Shown here: positions 27,485 through 35,953 of the stretch, piece after piece
How positions within the stretch are numbered: position 1 is the stretch's first letter
How the letters are laid out: each line of letters opens with the position of its first letter
Assembly (NCBI GenBank): GCA_012840535.1
Contig: DULF01000062.1
Location: 1-50,013 of the forward strand
Length of the DNA stretch: 50,013 nucleotides
Direction of reading: 5' to 3'
Origin: Clostridiaceae bacterium
GTDB taxonomy: Bacteria; Bacillota; Clostridia; Acetivibrionales; DUMB01
Notes under the pieces: model-generated
The model's database searches: none
What the model was told of the DNA's origin: nothing
Seen by the model: only the letters and a program-made list of their open reading frames with translations
Made by a program: the position numbers and the translations under genes

Positions 27485-28558
27485 TTAGTCTAAAAGAATA
27501 TAGACCTTGACAGGTCTGACACCCCAACTTCGGGCGGATTTAACATCCTCCATATACAAGTCTATCTTGTTTCCCTTTACAGCACTTCCTATATCTGCCG
27601 CGATTGCAAAACCATAGTCAGGTGCGCTTCCCGGAACCTCTATATACAGCCTTGTCCCAAGCGGAATAACCTTGGGATCAACTGCAACTACACCTTTCTT
27701 TGCCTTGATGCCTGTATAGGTCATGCCAAAATAGGGATGATCCGGGGTTTTCCCTGTATCTTCATACGAGGACGTATATGCGGTTGACTTCATATTAAGT
27801 ACTTTTTTGTATCTTATGATATCTCCTCTTGAAGTCTTGTAATTCAAAACGGTACCGTATTCTACTATTTTGCTTACCGGGTTTGAAATAATGCTTTCCT
27901 TGACCAATTCTCTCAATACTTCCTTACCGTTTTCCGTCACAACCCTATATACTTTTTGCAATAATCCTTCTTTGCCTTCCCTTACCACAACCTCTTTACC
28001 CTTGTCCATACGTTTGTTTTCTCTTCTTTCTGTCTCGTAAGGTATGGCAATATTTTCTTCCACAAACTCCTCCTTTACCCTGATTACTTTTATTTCCATT
28101 CCTTTTGCTATTTTATCGTCCAGGCCTACCCCATCCAGTCTGTCTTTTTCTCCCAAACTGACGGAAGCTTCCTCAAGAACTTCCCCTATAGTATCCTTAC
28201 AGGTCATGATCTGGATTTGCTTTCCATCCGCGATGATATTTACAGGTATAGCCCTTTCTATGTTTATCTCATTTACTTTCATCCTTTGTAGTTTAGCATC
28301 CAATGGCAAGCTGATGCAATCATAAGCGTTCAAACTGATCCCATTTTGCTCCAATACTTCGCCGACGGTGGTTTTAAATGTCTTTACTTCAATTACTTTT
28401 CCATCGTCATTAATAACAACTTCATTCTGAAGGTAGTTATAAATCCCTATGGTTGCAACAACAGCGGCAGAAGTGACAATAATTGCTATTGCGACAAACA
28501 CAATTACTGTCTTCTTCAATAAAAAAAACCTTTTGATATTTCCTACAAGTGGTATCAA
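27485..28558 (-). CDS. yabE: YabE-like cell-wall protein: ubiquitin-like (DUF348) repeats, G5 and 3D domains
   Basis: A 357-residue membrane-anchored cell-wall protein. One transmembrane segment lies at about residues 14-38. Two DUF348 repeats follow (VKTFKTTVGEVLEQNGI and IQIMTCKDTIGEVLEEASVS), then a G5 domain (about 155-235), then a C-terminal 3D domain with STAYTSS, GVVAVDPKVIPLGTRLYIE and AADIGSAVKGNKIDLY carrying the catalytic aspartates. This is the YabE/Rpf-like class that cleaves peptidoglycan glycan strands, linked to growth resumption. It starts with TTG eight bases after GGGAGG. A consensus promoter lies at 28601-28629. Position between tatD and rsmA matches B. subtilis yabE. Confidence 0.9.
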   Translation of the reverse strand: MIPLVGNIKRFFLLKKTVIVFVAIAIIVTSAAVVATIGIYNYLQNEVVINDDGKVIEVKTFKTTVGEVLEQNGISLNAYDCISLPLDAKLQRMKVNEINIERAIPVNIIADGKQIQIMTCKDTIGEVLEEASVSLGEKDRLDGVGLDDKIAKGMEIKVIRVKEEFVEENIAIPYETERRENKRMDKGKEVVVREGKEGLLQKVYRVVTENGKEVLRELVKESIISNPVSKIVEYGTVLNYKTSRGDIIRYKKVLNMKSTAYTSSYEDTGKTPDHPYFGMTYTGIKAKKGVVAVDPKVIPLGTRLYIEVPGSAPDYGFAIAADIGSAVKGNKIDLYMEDVKSARSWGVRPVKVYILLD

Positions 28559-28600
28559 AATTGCAACCTCCCATTTAAAAATTAATAAGGGACTGTAGTA

Positions 28601-28629
28601 ATTTTATTTAAAATTGAAACTTTTGTCAA
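28601..28629 (-). promoter_or_regulatory. Promoter of yabE
   Basis: On the minus strand TTGACA (28629-28624) and TAAAAT (28606-28601) are separated by exactly 17 bases. The start would be near 28594, leaving a leader of about 36 bases. Confidence 0.75.
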
Positions 28630-28817
28630 ATTTGTTTCCATGTAATCCCTTATGTAGCAGTATACTCCAATTATTAACCGCTTATACTAAAATTATTCAT
28701 CCAATATATATATTATGACAAGCCAACCGATACAAGTACTAGGAATGCTCCAAAGAGTGGTAAAAATCCTGTTTCCTTTTTCTTAAGACATACATTATTT
28801 CCCTGGATTAAATAAAA

Positions 28818-28860
28818 TGGCGGTTTTCCCGTCTTGCTTAAGAAAATCAGGGAGCCGCCA
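28818..28860 (-). terminator. Possible terminator after the Pro/Met/His-rich gene
   Basis: TGGCGG (28818-28823) pairs with CCGCCA (28855-28860), with additional inner GGGA/TCCC-like pairing. A T-rich tail (ATTTTATTT) follows on the minus strand. The loop is large, so strength is uncertain. Confidence 0.5.
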
Positions 28861-28922
28861 TAATTAATGTACCTTGTTTCTTCATATTTTACAAATACTT
28901 TGCGAATAGGCTGATGCTGAAA

Positions 28923-29294
28923 TTAATACTGCGATGTTCCCATCGGATACCCCATATACGGGTTCATTATATATGGACTGGACATGTACGAACCTGGCAT
29001 GGGAGCTCCTAAACCCATCATATCCTGATGTTGCATCATAGGACACTGTATGTTCATAAGGTATGGGCAACATATCATAGGAAGTTGCGGCGCCTGGTAT
29101 ATTTGCGGCATATGGTGCATATGGGGCATATGATGCATTTGCGGCATCATCTGGGGCATCTGATGAACTGGCTGAGGCATCTGCTGAATTTCAGGAAACT
29201 TAGTCACCTGGGGCACCTGCGGTTTTTGAGGCACCTGCGTCACTTGAGGTATCTGGATTTCCTTCTCATTTTTATTTTTTCTCTCTTCACTCAT
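28923..29294 (-). CDS. Pro/Met/Gln/His-rich low-complexity protein, possibly a spore coat protein
   Basis: A 123-residue protein. Residues about 17-45 are a PQVxQVPQ-type repeat, residues about 40-70 alternate Met-Pro, His-Met and Gln (QMPQMMPQMHHMPHMHHMPQ), and the C-terminus is rich in Met, Gly, Pro and Tyr (MNPYMGYPMGTSQY). There is no signal peptide. The composition resembles small coat or metal-binding proteins of spores, but I recognise no family. The start is well supported by GGAGGGA before the ATG. It lies between yabE and a membrane coiled-coil gene, where B. subtilis has nothing. His and Met runs could bind copper or similar metals (inference). Confidence 0.7.
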   Translation of the reverse strand: MSEERKNKNEKEIQIPQVTQVPQKPQVPQVTKFPEIQQMPQPVHQMPQMMPQMHHMPHMHHMPQIYQAPQLPMICCPYLMNIQCPMMQHQDMMGLGAPMPGSYMSSPYIMNPYMGYPMGTSQY

Positions 29295-29450
29295 AAAAAA
29301 TTCCCTCCGGTAACCTTATCTAATCTAACTGATTCACATTACCATTATATGAGTCCGGAGGAAATTTGTGATAATAATTATTATGTAAAATGCCACAACG
29401 AATTTACGGCATATTATGCTTCTCAACATAAATCATGAAAGAAATAATCA

Positions 29451-30161
29451 TTACAGGGAAGAAGAAATTCCTGTGATAACCCACTTTTCATTTTCTTTAT
29501 CAAAGTCAACTGTTACAAACCTTCTGTTCTGCCCTGCCTTGAAGCCATCAGGATTTTTCTCGGCTTCATCCAAAATAACCACATCAACCACTATTTCAAA
29601 AACAATTGAGCCTTTTATATCGTCAGGAACGTCGTCAGTGAGGAGATTTACAGATTCTAATTTCATTTCTTTAATTGTATTTTCATAATTGCTTTTGAAT
29701 TCTGCAAAGCTTAGGTTTTTATATTGATTTGCTATCTGCTTGCTCAGCAGTTCGTAGGCAGTTTCGTAGTCACCTTTATTTATCGAATCAATCCACTCCC
29801 TCACAGGAGCCTCAAGAAGCTTAATATCAACATGTTGCTTTAGCACGTTGATAAGTTCTATCTTTTCCTCAAGGAGCCTTTCAAATTCCTCTATTTTGAC
29901 TTCTAACTGGGATTTTTCCTGAAGCAGGTTTTTGTTTGCATCATCAGCGGTTTTCAGACTTTCTCTTATCTGTTTAATTTCTTCCTCAAGACTTTTAATT
30001 TCCCTTTCATAAGCGTTAATCCTGGTGTTACTGCTGATATTAAGATACTTTAAATTTTCGATGTCTTTTTCCTTGTTTTCGTTATCCCACAGCAAGTAAT
30101 TGAAAGCAATAAAAACGATTATTATTAGTGCACTCACCATTACAAGGGCCAGCTTTTTCAT
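29451..30161 (-). CDS. Membrane-anchored coiled-coil protein of unknown function
   Basis: A 236-residue protein with an N-terminal membrane anchor (about residues 4-25), then a coiled coil of about 85 residues (heptad-like Leu/Ile with Glu/Lys from 32 to 118). The C-terminal domain of about 110 residues (VREWIDSINKGDYETAYELL ... ENEKWVITGISS) resembles NTF2-like or DUF4878-like extracytoplasmic domains. The domain is probably outside the membrane. Function is unknown. The ATG follows GGGGGTGT. It is about 40 bases past tatD and may share its transcript. Confidence 0.75.
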   Translation of the reverse strand: MKKLALVMVSALIIIVFIAFNYLLWDNENKEKDIENLKYLNISSNTRINAYEREIKSLEEEIKQIRESLKTADDANKNLLQEKSQLEVKIEEFERLLEEKIELINVLKQHVDIKLLEAPVREWIDSINKGDYETAYELLSKQIANQYKNLSFAEFKSNYENTIKEMKLESVNLLTDDVPDDIKGSIVFEIVVDVVILDEAEKNPDGFKAGQNRRFVTVDFDKENEKWVITGISSSL

Positions 30162-30200
30162 CGTACACCCCCAAAACTACTTTGTAATCAGAAGTTCTGT

Positions 30201-31007
30201 CTATTTTATCCTAAAAAGTCTCTTTGCATTTTCTGTAGTAATTCCGGCAATCTCTTCAAAGCAAACACCCTTTATCTCCGCAACTTTTTCAGCAACCAAC
30301 CTCACATAAACCGACTCATTTCTCCTGCCTCTGTACGGTTCAGGGGTTAAATATGGACAATCAGTTTCAATGAGCAACCTGTCCAAAGGAACATATTTTA
30401 CTACATCTATTATCTTTTTAGCGTTTTTAAAAGTAACTGTTCCCCCCACAGATATATAAAATTCATTATCAAGCAGCTCTCTCGCCATTTCAACGCTTCC
30501 TGAATAGCAATGAAAAACTCCTCCTACTTCCCTGGCACCTTCATTTTTTATAATTCTTAATGCATCTTCATGCGATTCCCTGTTATGAACTATTACAGGA
30601 AGTGACAGTTCTTTTGCCAAATTTATCTGTTTTGAAAACCAATACCTTTGCAATTCTCTCGGTGAGTTGTCATAATAATAATCCAGACCTATTTCGCCGA
30701 TGGCCACCACTTTATGATCGGATGCAAAATCAAGAAGTATTGAGAGTGTACCGTCATTTATATTCTCAACATTGTGAGGGTGAACTCCGACAGCTGCATA
30801 TACAAAATCAAATTTCCGGGCAAGCGATATTGCTACCTTGGCAGACTCAACATCTGACGACGCATTTAAAATATATTTTACTCCGCTGTCAAAAGCCCTC
30901 TGAAGCGCTTCATCCCTATCATCCTGAAATCTCGCATCATCATAGTGTGCGTGACTGTCAAATAAAGCAAGGATTTCCCCCTTGCAATTCTGCGTATTAT
31001 CAACCAT
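30201..31007 (-). CDS. tatD: TatD-family metal-dependent hydrolase (YabD)
   Basis: A 268-residue TIM-barrel metal-dependent hydrolase; family members are DNases acting on DNA ends and abasic sites. Metal ligands are seen in DSHAHYDD, EIGLDYYYD, HNRESHEDAL, FHCYSGS and ETDCPYL, in the expected order. The ATG at 31007 follows GAGGTAG and adds ~15 residues to the usual family N-terminus (FDSHAHYDD). It lies downstream of metG, as yabD follows metS in B. subtilis, but a tandem-repeat spacer now separates them. Confidence 0.92.
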   Translation of the reverse strand: MVDNTQNCKGEILALFDSHAHYDDARFQDDRDEALQRAFDSGVKYILNASSDVESAKVAISLARKFDFVYAAVGVHPHNVENINDGTLSILLDFASDHKVVAIGEIGLDYYYDNSPRELQRYWFSKQINLAKELSLPVIVHNRESHEDALRIIKNEGAREVGGVFHCYSGSVEMARELLDNEFYISVGGTVTFKNAKKIIDVVKYVPLDRLLIETDCPYLTPEPYRGRRNESVYVRLVAEKVAEIKGVCFEEIAGITTENAKRLFRIK

Positions 31008-31145
31008 TTTCTACCTCTTACCTCATGCGGGCGGCCAAATGCCGCCTCTATATATTACCTTACGGTAACAGGTTACATGTTATGGATTATAGGTTAGAGG
31101 TTTCTATTAAACTCTCTTTTTATTCTGTTAAGGAGCTTTCCTCTT

Positions 31146-31290
31146 TTACCTATTACCCCGTACCCGCTGCAAGGTACCCCTTACCTCTTACCTATTACCC
31201 ATTACCTATCCCCTTACCTATCACCCATTACCTATTACCCCTTACCTATCACCCATTACCTATTACCCCTTACCCATTACCTATTACCCG
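31146..31290. repeat. TACCTATTACC-type tandem repeat array, right of tatD
   Basis: About 145 bases built from TTACC(T/C)ATTACC units. A clear 28-base period occurs from 31210 (two near-identical copies and a shorter third at 31266). On the minus strand it reads as runs of GG/GGGG spaced by TAAT, so G-quadruplexes are possible. It is not a CRISPR array, as no unique spacers are present. Confidence 0.85.
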
Positions 31291-31385
31291 ATTTATATTA
31301 TATCTCATTATGTAAAACTGGACAACGTGTTTTTGCTTATATAGCATCAGGCTTGCATAATCCGGCTTTATCAAATCTTTCATAT

Positions 31386-31410
31386 AAATCAAAAGGAGGC
31401 ATGAGCCTCC
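31386..31410 (-). terminator. Terminator of metG
   Basis: On the minus strand GGAGGC and GCCTCC pair (6 bp) around a TCAT loop, followed by TTTTGATTT. It starts five bases past the metG stop. Confidence 0.75.
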
Positions 31411-31415
31411 CGAAA

Positions 31416-33404
31416 TCAGCTTACTTTTACACCGCTTTCCATAGCTTTATCCAGCGTTAAGACCGCAAGGTCTTTATCGTCAGACGCTGCAAGAATCATA
31501 CCCTGCGATTCAATTCCTCTTAGTTTGACAGGCTTGAGATTGGCTACAAGTATGACATGCTTGCCTTTCAAGTCTTCAGGGCTGTAATATTTGGCAATAC
31601 CTGAAACAACTTGCCTGATCTCGTTTCCAACCTCCAGTTTCAGTTTCAAAAGCTTGTCAGTCCCCTCAACCTTTTCAGCTTCAAGCACTTTTGCGACTCT
31701 TAAATCCAGCTTGGCAAAATCGTCTATTGTAATAAAACCGTCCTTTTCCTGCGGTTTTGCCTGCTCTTTGTTATCATTATCCGGCGCGGGCTTGCTCTCC
31801 TTTTTATCCGCAGTTTTACTCTCATCAGGTTGAATTGTCATCTTTTCAAGCTCTTCAAGTTCCTTTTTCAAATCTATCCTCGGGAAAATAGCATCGCCTT
31901 TTTTAACCCTTGCATTTTCAGGATACCTGCCCCATTCTTTTGCGCTCTCCCACGCCAGCGCATCACTGTCGTTTATTCCTAGCTGCTCCCATATTTTAGC
32001 CGGAGTTTCAGGCATAAACGGTTGAATTAATATTGAAACCACTCTGATGCTCTCGGCAAGATTGTACAAAACCGCAGCAAGCCTTGCCTTGTTTGATTCA
32101 TCCTTTGCAAGGACCCAGGGCATGGTCTCGTCAATATACTTATTTGTCCTCGAAATGGTTTTCCATATCTCCGTTAATGCGGAGCTGAACTGCAATTTAT
32201 CCAAAAGCTCCTCTACCTTGCCTGGAGTTTCAATAACAGTACGCTTCAGGTCATCGTCAAAATCTCCGCTGACACGTTCTTTGGGAACAGTTCCTCCAAA
32301 ATACTTTTCGATCATCGCCACCGTCCTGCTTACCAGATTGCCAAGGTCATTAGCCAGATCGGAATTTATCCTGTTTATGAGGGCTTCATTGGAGAAAACG
32401 CCGTCGGAGCCAAAAGGAACCTCCCTTAAAAGAAAATACCTTATGGCGTCAAGTCCATATTTGTTAACCAAAATAACGGGGTCAACAACATTTCCCTTTG
32501 ACTTGGACATCTTTCCGCCTTCAAGGAGAAGCCATCCGTGTCCGAATACCTGTTTAGGAAGCGGCTCGCCCAAAGCCATCAGCATCGCAGGCCAGATTAT
32601 CGTATGGAACCTGACAATCTCCTTACCTACCAGATGTACGTCAGCAGGCCAGTATTTTTTATAATCAGAATCATCTTCGGACATATAGCCAAGTGCTGTT
32701 ATATAATTTGACAGCGCATCTATCCATACATACACAACATGTCCTTCATCAAAAGTCACAGGAACTCCCCAATTGAACGTGGTACGTGAGACGCACAAAT
32801 CCTCAAGTCCAGGCCTTAAGAAATTGTTCAGCATTTCGTTTTGCCTGGATACAGGCTGAATGAAATCAGGATTTTCCTCTATATACTTTATCAGTCTGTC
32901 CTGATATTTGGAAAGCCTGAAAAAATAGCTCTCCTCTTTTGTTAGCTCAACTTCCCTTCCACAATCAGGGCACTTTCCGTCAACAAGCTGTGTTTTTGTC
33001 CAGAATGATTCACACGGAGTACAATACCAGCCTTCGTATTCACTCTTATATATATCTCCCTGGTCATAAAGCTTCTTGAAAATTTTCTGGACGGTTTTCA
33101 CATGGTAGTCGTCCGTGGTTCTGATAAACTTATCATTTGTTATCTTCATAAGTTTCCACAGTTCTTTTATGCTGGCGACAATCTCATCCACATATTCCTG
33201 GGGTGTTACACCTTTTTCTTCCGCTTTCCGCTGGATTTTCTGACCGTGTTCGTCCGTACCTGTAAGGAACATTACATCGTAGCCCTTGAGCCTTTTGTAC
33301 CTGGCAATAGTATCAGCCGCAACGGTTGTATACGAATGACCGATATGGAGCTTGTCACTCGGATAATAAATCGGCGTCGTAATATAATAAGTATTTTTTT
33401 GCAT
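31416..33404 (-). CDS. metG: Methionyl-tRNA synthetase
   Basis: A 662-residue class I aminoacyl-tRNA synthetase. The catalytic domain has HIGH at residues 20-23 and KMSKS near 297-301, with a zinc knuckle CTPC...CPDC at about residues 127-147. The anticodon-binding helical domain follows, and residues about 555-662 form the C-terminal EMAP-II/tRNA-binding domain (DFAKLDLRVAKVLEAEKVEG) that promotes dimerisation. A Lys/Glu/Pro linker joins them. The ATG follows GGAGGCACAA. No T-box leader was recognised upstream. The gene is flanked on both sides by related TACCTATTACC repeats. Confidence 0.96.
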   Translation of the reverse strand: MQKNTYYITTPIYYPSDKLHIGHSYTTVAADTIARYKRLKGYDVMFLTGTDEHGQKIQRKAEEKGVTPQEYVDEIVASIKELWKLMKITNDKFIRTTDDYHVKTVQKIFKKLYDQGDIYKSEYEGWYCTPCESFWTKTQLVDGKCPDCGREVELTKEESYFFRLSKYQDRLIKYIEENPDFIQPVSRQNEMLNNFLRPGLEDLCVSRTTFNWGVPVTFDEGHVVYVWIDALSNYITALGYMSEDDSDYKKYWPADVHLVGKEIVRFHTIIWPAMLMALGEPLPKQVFGHGWLLLEGGKMSKSKGNVVDPVILVNKYGLDAIRYFLLREVPFGSDGVFSNEALINRINSDLANDLGNLVSRTVAMIEKYFGGTVPKERVSGDFDDDLKRTVIETPGKVEELLDKLQFSSALTEIWKTISRTNKYIDETMPWVLAKDESNKARLAAVLYNLAESIRVVSILIQPFMPETPAKIWEQLGINDSDALAWESAKEWGRYPENARVKKGDAIFPRIDLKKELEELEKMTIQPDESKTADKKESKPAPDNDNKEQAKPQEKDGFITIDDFAKLDLRVAKVLEAEKVEGTDKLLKLKLEVGNEIRQVVSGIAKYYSPEDLKGKHVILVANLKPVKLRGIESQGMILAASDDKDLAVLTLDKAMESGVKVS

Positions 33405-33533
33405 TATTGTGCCTCCCTACATATCAACTTCGCATTGTAATTACGTATATGGTTATATTTTCATTTTTTGCTATTAATAATACTATACATTTTGGGAAAT
33501 CTTTTTTCAAGGTAATTTTATTGTCCGCCGCAA

Positions 33534-33599
33534 CTTACCCATTATCTCTTACCTATTACCTGCCGTAAGGTTTACCTCTTACCTATTACCTCTCACCCA
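33534..33599. repeat. TACCTATTACC-type repeats, upstream side of metG
   Basis: The 15-mer CTCTTACCTATTACC occurs at 33546 and 33576 (period 30). A 19-base block TTACCTCTTACCTATTACC at 33572 is identical to one in the array on the other side of metG (31181). Confidence 0.8.
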
Positions 33600-33679
33600 C
33601 GCGCTTTGCGTGCATAAAAATCAACATAATTTAATATTATTTTAATAATAAAGGAATACTTACAAAAGAGGAGGCACTT

Positions 33680-34756
33680 ATGCAGGAAGAAAAACACGAA
33701 AAAAAATATGATTATGGTTTAAAACTTATTTACAAGTTTGTCAGGTACATATTCCCCGAAGTCGAAAGACAACTTAGAGCATGGACCTTAAAATGTATGG
33801 AAGCTGAGGATGACGTGCTGCGGGAGCAAGCCCTGTCGAGCATCAGACATAAGAAATTTCATGCCCAGGGAGGCAGCATCTATGCCCTTTATCCGGGAGT
33901 TGACATGAAGAGGGCCGCAAGTTTCATAGTTTCTTTTCAAACAATAAGCGATTACCTTGACAATCTTTGCGACAGGACGCATGTAAAAAGCGAACCGGCA
34001 TTCCGGCAGCTTCACCTTGCAATGCTCGACGCTGTGGATAAGCTCCGGGGTATTAATAACTATTACTACTATTACCCGTATAAAAAGGACGGAAGCTATC
34101 TGAGTTCCCTTGTAGAAACATGCCAGGAGCAAATTAGCGGACTCTCGTCATATAATCTTGTCATAGAGCCAATTAAAAAGTACGTCCACCTCTATTCCGA
34201 TTTGCAGGCATACAAACACCTTGACAGCAACATCAGGGAAGAATGCCTCAAGACATGGGCGGAATACTATGCCGGACGTTATCCTGACATATCGTGGTGG
34301 GAATTTTCAGCAGCTGCAGGCTCCACTCTTGGCATATTTGCATTATTTGCAGCTTCCTTCAATCCCGGTCTGACTGTTCAGGAAGTTAAAGCAATCGAAC
34401 AGGCATATTTCCCGTGGATATGCGGATTACACATTCTGCTTGATTATTATATTGACTCCCAGGAAGATTTACAGACGGGAGATTTGAACTTTACACAGTA
34501 CTATAAAAATCTAAAACAGTGTGAGGAAAGGATCGGCTTCTTTGTGAAACGTTCTTTTGAAAGCTGCTCCGGTCTTTCCTTCCCGGAATTCCACAAGACC
34601 ATAATAAGAGGACTTCTGGCGATGTATCTCTCTGATCCTAAGGCTCATATGGGGTTGAATAATATTACCAGCAGAAATATATTGTTGAGCAATGGACGCG
34701 GCACGGTTATGTATCACAAGCTTTGCAAAGCTTTAAGGGTGGCAGGGGCTCTGTAA
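33680..34756 (+). CDS. YtpB-like class IB terpene synthase (tetraprenyl-beta-curcumene synthase family)
   Basis: A 358-residue protein of the DUF2600/YtpB family, large terpene synthases that cyclise C35 heptaprenyl diphosphate in Bacillus without resembling ordinary class I enzymes. Two Asp-rich motifs fit metal binding: DYLDNLCD at residues 91-98 and DYYIDSQED at 255-263. FHAQGGSIYALYPG near the N-terminus is also a family hallmark. The ATG follows AGAGGAGGCACTT. It converges with a polyprenyl diphosphate synthase gene 39 bases away that could make its substrate. No squalene-hopene-type cyclase, which acts after YtpB in Bacillus, lies in the window. The product is inferred. Confidence 0.88.
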   Translation: MQEEKHEKKYDYGLKLIYKFVRYIFPEVERQLRAWTLKCMEAEDDVLREQALSSIRHKKFHAQGGSIYALYPGVDMKRAASFIVSFQTISDYLDNLCDRTHVKSEPAFRQLHLAMLDAVDKLRGINNYYYYYPYKKDGSYLSSLVETCQEQISGLSSYNLVIEPIKKYVHLYSDLQAYKHLDSNIREECLKTWAEYYAGRYPDISWWEFSAAAGSTLGIFALFAASFNPGLTVQEVKAIEQAYFPWICGLHILLDYYIDSQEDLQTGDLNFTQYYKNLKQCEERIGFFVKRSFESCSGLSFPEFHKTIIRGLLAMYLSDPKAHMGLNNITSRNILLSNGRGTVMYHKLCKALRVAGAL

Positions 34757-34795
34757 GGCATATCCATGCGATTAATCCATTGCATAACGCTTATT

Positions 34796-35800
34796 TCAGC
34801 TTTTCCTTGTCTTAAGTGCGTCTGCAAGCTCGTACAATAATTCCTTGTGCGGGGAATCGGGTAAGTATTTGAGGCACTGCTTTGCCTTTTCAATGTGGGA
34901 TTCAGCAAGCTTCATGCAATCATCAATCGCCCCGCTTTCCAAAAGAGCGCAATAAACCTGGTTTAAAACATGCTCAGAAAAATCCCTTCGCCTGACAATT
35001 TCCCTCATCCAGCTACCGTATTTTTCGCTTGTCAGCAAAAAAATAACAGGAATGGTTATGTTCCCCTGTGAAAGGTCTTCTTGTTTCGGTTTTCCCATAA
35101 TATCCGGGTTGCCGCAAAAATCAAGAACATCGTCAATTATCTGAAAAGCCAGCCCGATATTCAGCCCGTATTCCCCCATTATATCAATCTCTACGCTATT
35201 CCCTCCCCCGACACAAGCTCCGGATTTACAGCAACAACTTAAGAAAATGGCAGTCTTTTTCGCAATACGGTCATAATACGTATTGGTATCTATCTCCTGG
35301 CAAAACCTATCCTCCGCTTGTAAAATTTCTCCGTGGCACATATTCTGTATTGCTTCCACCATAAAATCCATGCTTCTTATCAGCCTGTACCTTGACAGGA
35401 TTCCAAAAGCCTTTGCAAAAAGGTAGTCTCCGCAAAGAACTGAAAAATTGTTGCCCCATATGCAATTAACAGACGGATGGTTTCGCCTTAACATTGAATT
35501 GTCAATTACATCGTCGTGGACAAGTGAAGCCATATGTATCAATTCAGCCGCTGCCGCTGCTTTAATCAGCTTTTCGCATGGATCCGAAAAAAGCATTCCG
35601 CTGTATAAAACAAGCAGGGGTCTTAACCTTTTGCCACCGGAATTTAATATATGGTTGCACATTTCACGGATAGGTCCTTTGCTGTCCGACAATTCGTTAC
35701 AAAGTTCCGTTTCTATTTTTTCAATTAACGCCGCATCTTTTTTAAAAACAGAATTCAAGCCCTGCCTGTCCTGTTTTAAAACTTGCGATTGTATTTCCAA
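34796..35800 (-). CDS. Trans-polyprenyl diphosphate synthase (heptaprenyl synthase component II-like)
   Basis: A 334-residue isoprenoid chain-elongating enzyme. GGKRLRPLLVL is the IPP-binding segment, the first Asp motif is HDDVIDNS (about residues 94-100), and the second is FQIIDDVLDF (about 217-226). The two residues before the first motif region are small (SLVHDD), consistent with a medium or long chain product; the exact length cannot be read with certainty. It starts at TTG 35800, nine bases after GAGG. A 15-residue extension precedes the fold. CCCKSGACVGGG near residue 190 is unusually Cys-rich. Convergence with the YtpB-like gene suggests a heptaprenyl product (inference). Confidence 0.88.
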   Translation of the reverse strand: MEIQSQVLKQDRQGLNSVFKKDAALIEKIETELCNELSDSKGPIREMCNHILNSGGKRLRPLLVLYSGMLFSDPCEKLIKAAAAAELIHMASLVHDDVIDNSMLRRNHPSVNCIWGNNFSVLCGDYLFAKAFGILSRYRLIRSMDFMVEAIQNMCHGEILQAEDRFCQEIDTNTYYDRIAKKTAIFLSCCCKSGACVGGGNSVEIDIMGEYGLNIGLAFQIIDDVLDFCGNPDIMGKPKQEDLSQGNITIPVIFLLTSEKYGSWMREIVRRRDFSEHVLNQVYCALLESGAIDDCMKLAESHIEKAKQCLKYLPDSPHKELLYELADALKTRKS

Positions 35801-35953
35801 TTTTCAATCCTCTTTTCATCATTTTTTCATTTGTATCGCTCAATTTATTTGCTTAATTAGTATATCCTTCATTAATAACATTTATTTGCTGTTATAAATT
35901 AACTTGTCGTGTCTCTGACTGAAATAATGATATGCAAAGAATGACATGCATTT

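Larger units (their letters stand above)
28559..28922. other. Intergenic region upstream of yabE
   Basis: 364 bases holding the yabE promoter at one end and the hairpin after the Pro/Met/His-rich gene at the other. The middle is A+T-rich with nothing else recognised. Confidence 0.5.
31008..31415. other. Long spacer between metG and tatD
   Basis: 408 bases. It contains the metG terminator at one end, the TACCTATTACC-type repeat array in the middle, and a short imperfect GGCGGC/GCCGCC hairpin near 31029-31046. No gene was seen. Confidence 0.6.

Noticed and set aside
29349-29438. A 29-codon plus-strand open frame starting MSPEEICDNN in the gap before the Pro/Met/His-rich gene.
   Set aside because: No ribosome site or promoter was seen, and it overlaps the upstream region of the minus-strand gene. 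It could be real but cannot be supported.
31146-31290. The repeat array read as a CRISPR.
   Set aside because: Units are contiguous and short, no unique spacers of constant length are present, and no cas genes are near.
30560-31315. A 251-codon plus-strand open frame ending in PLPIT-type repeats.
   Set aside because: It is antisense to tatD and continues through the TACCTATTACC array. The repeat keeps the frame open and produces the apparent protein repeats.
33405-33679. A T-box leader for metG.
   Set aside because: No T-box bulge sequence, specifier stem or terminator-antiterminator pair was recognised upstream of the ATG.
34757-34795. A shared terminator in the 39-base gap between the terpene synthase and prenyl synthase genes.
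   Set aside because: No stable stem with a T-run was found there.
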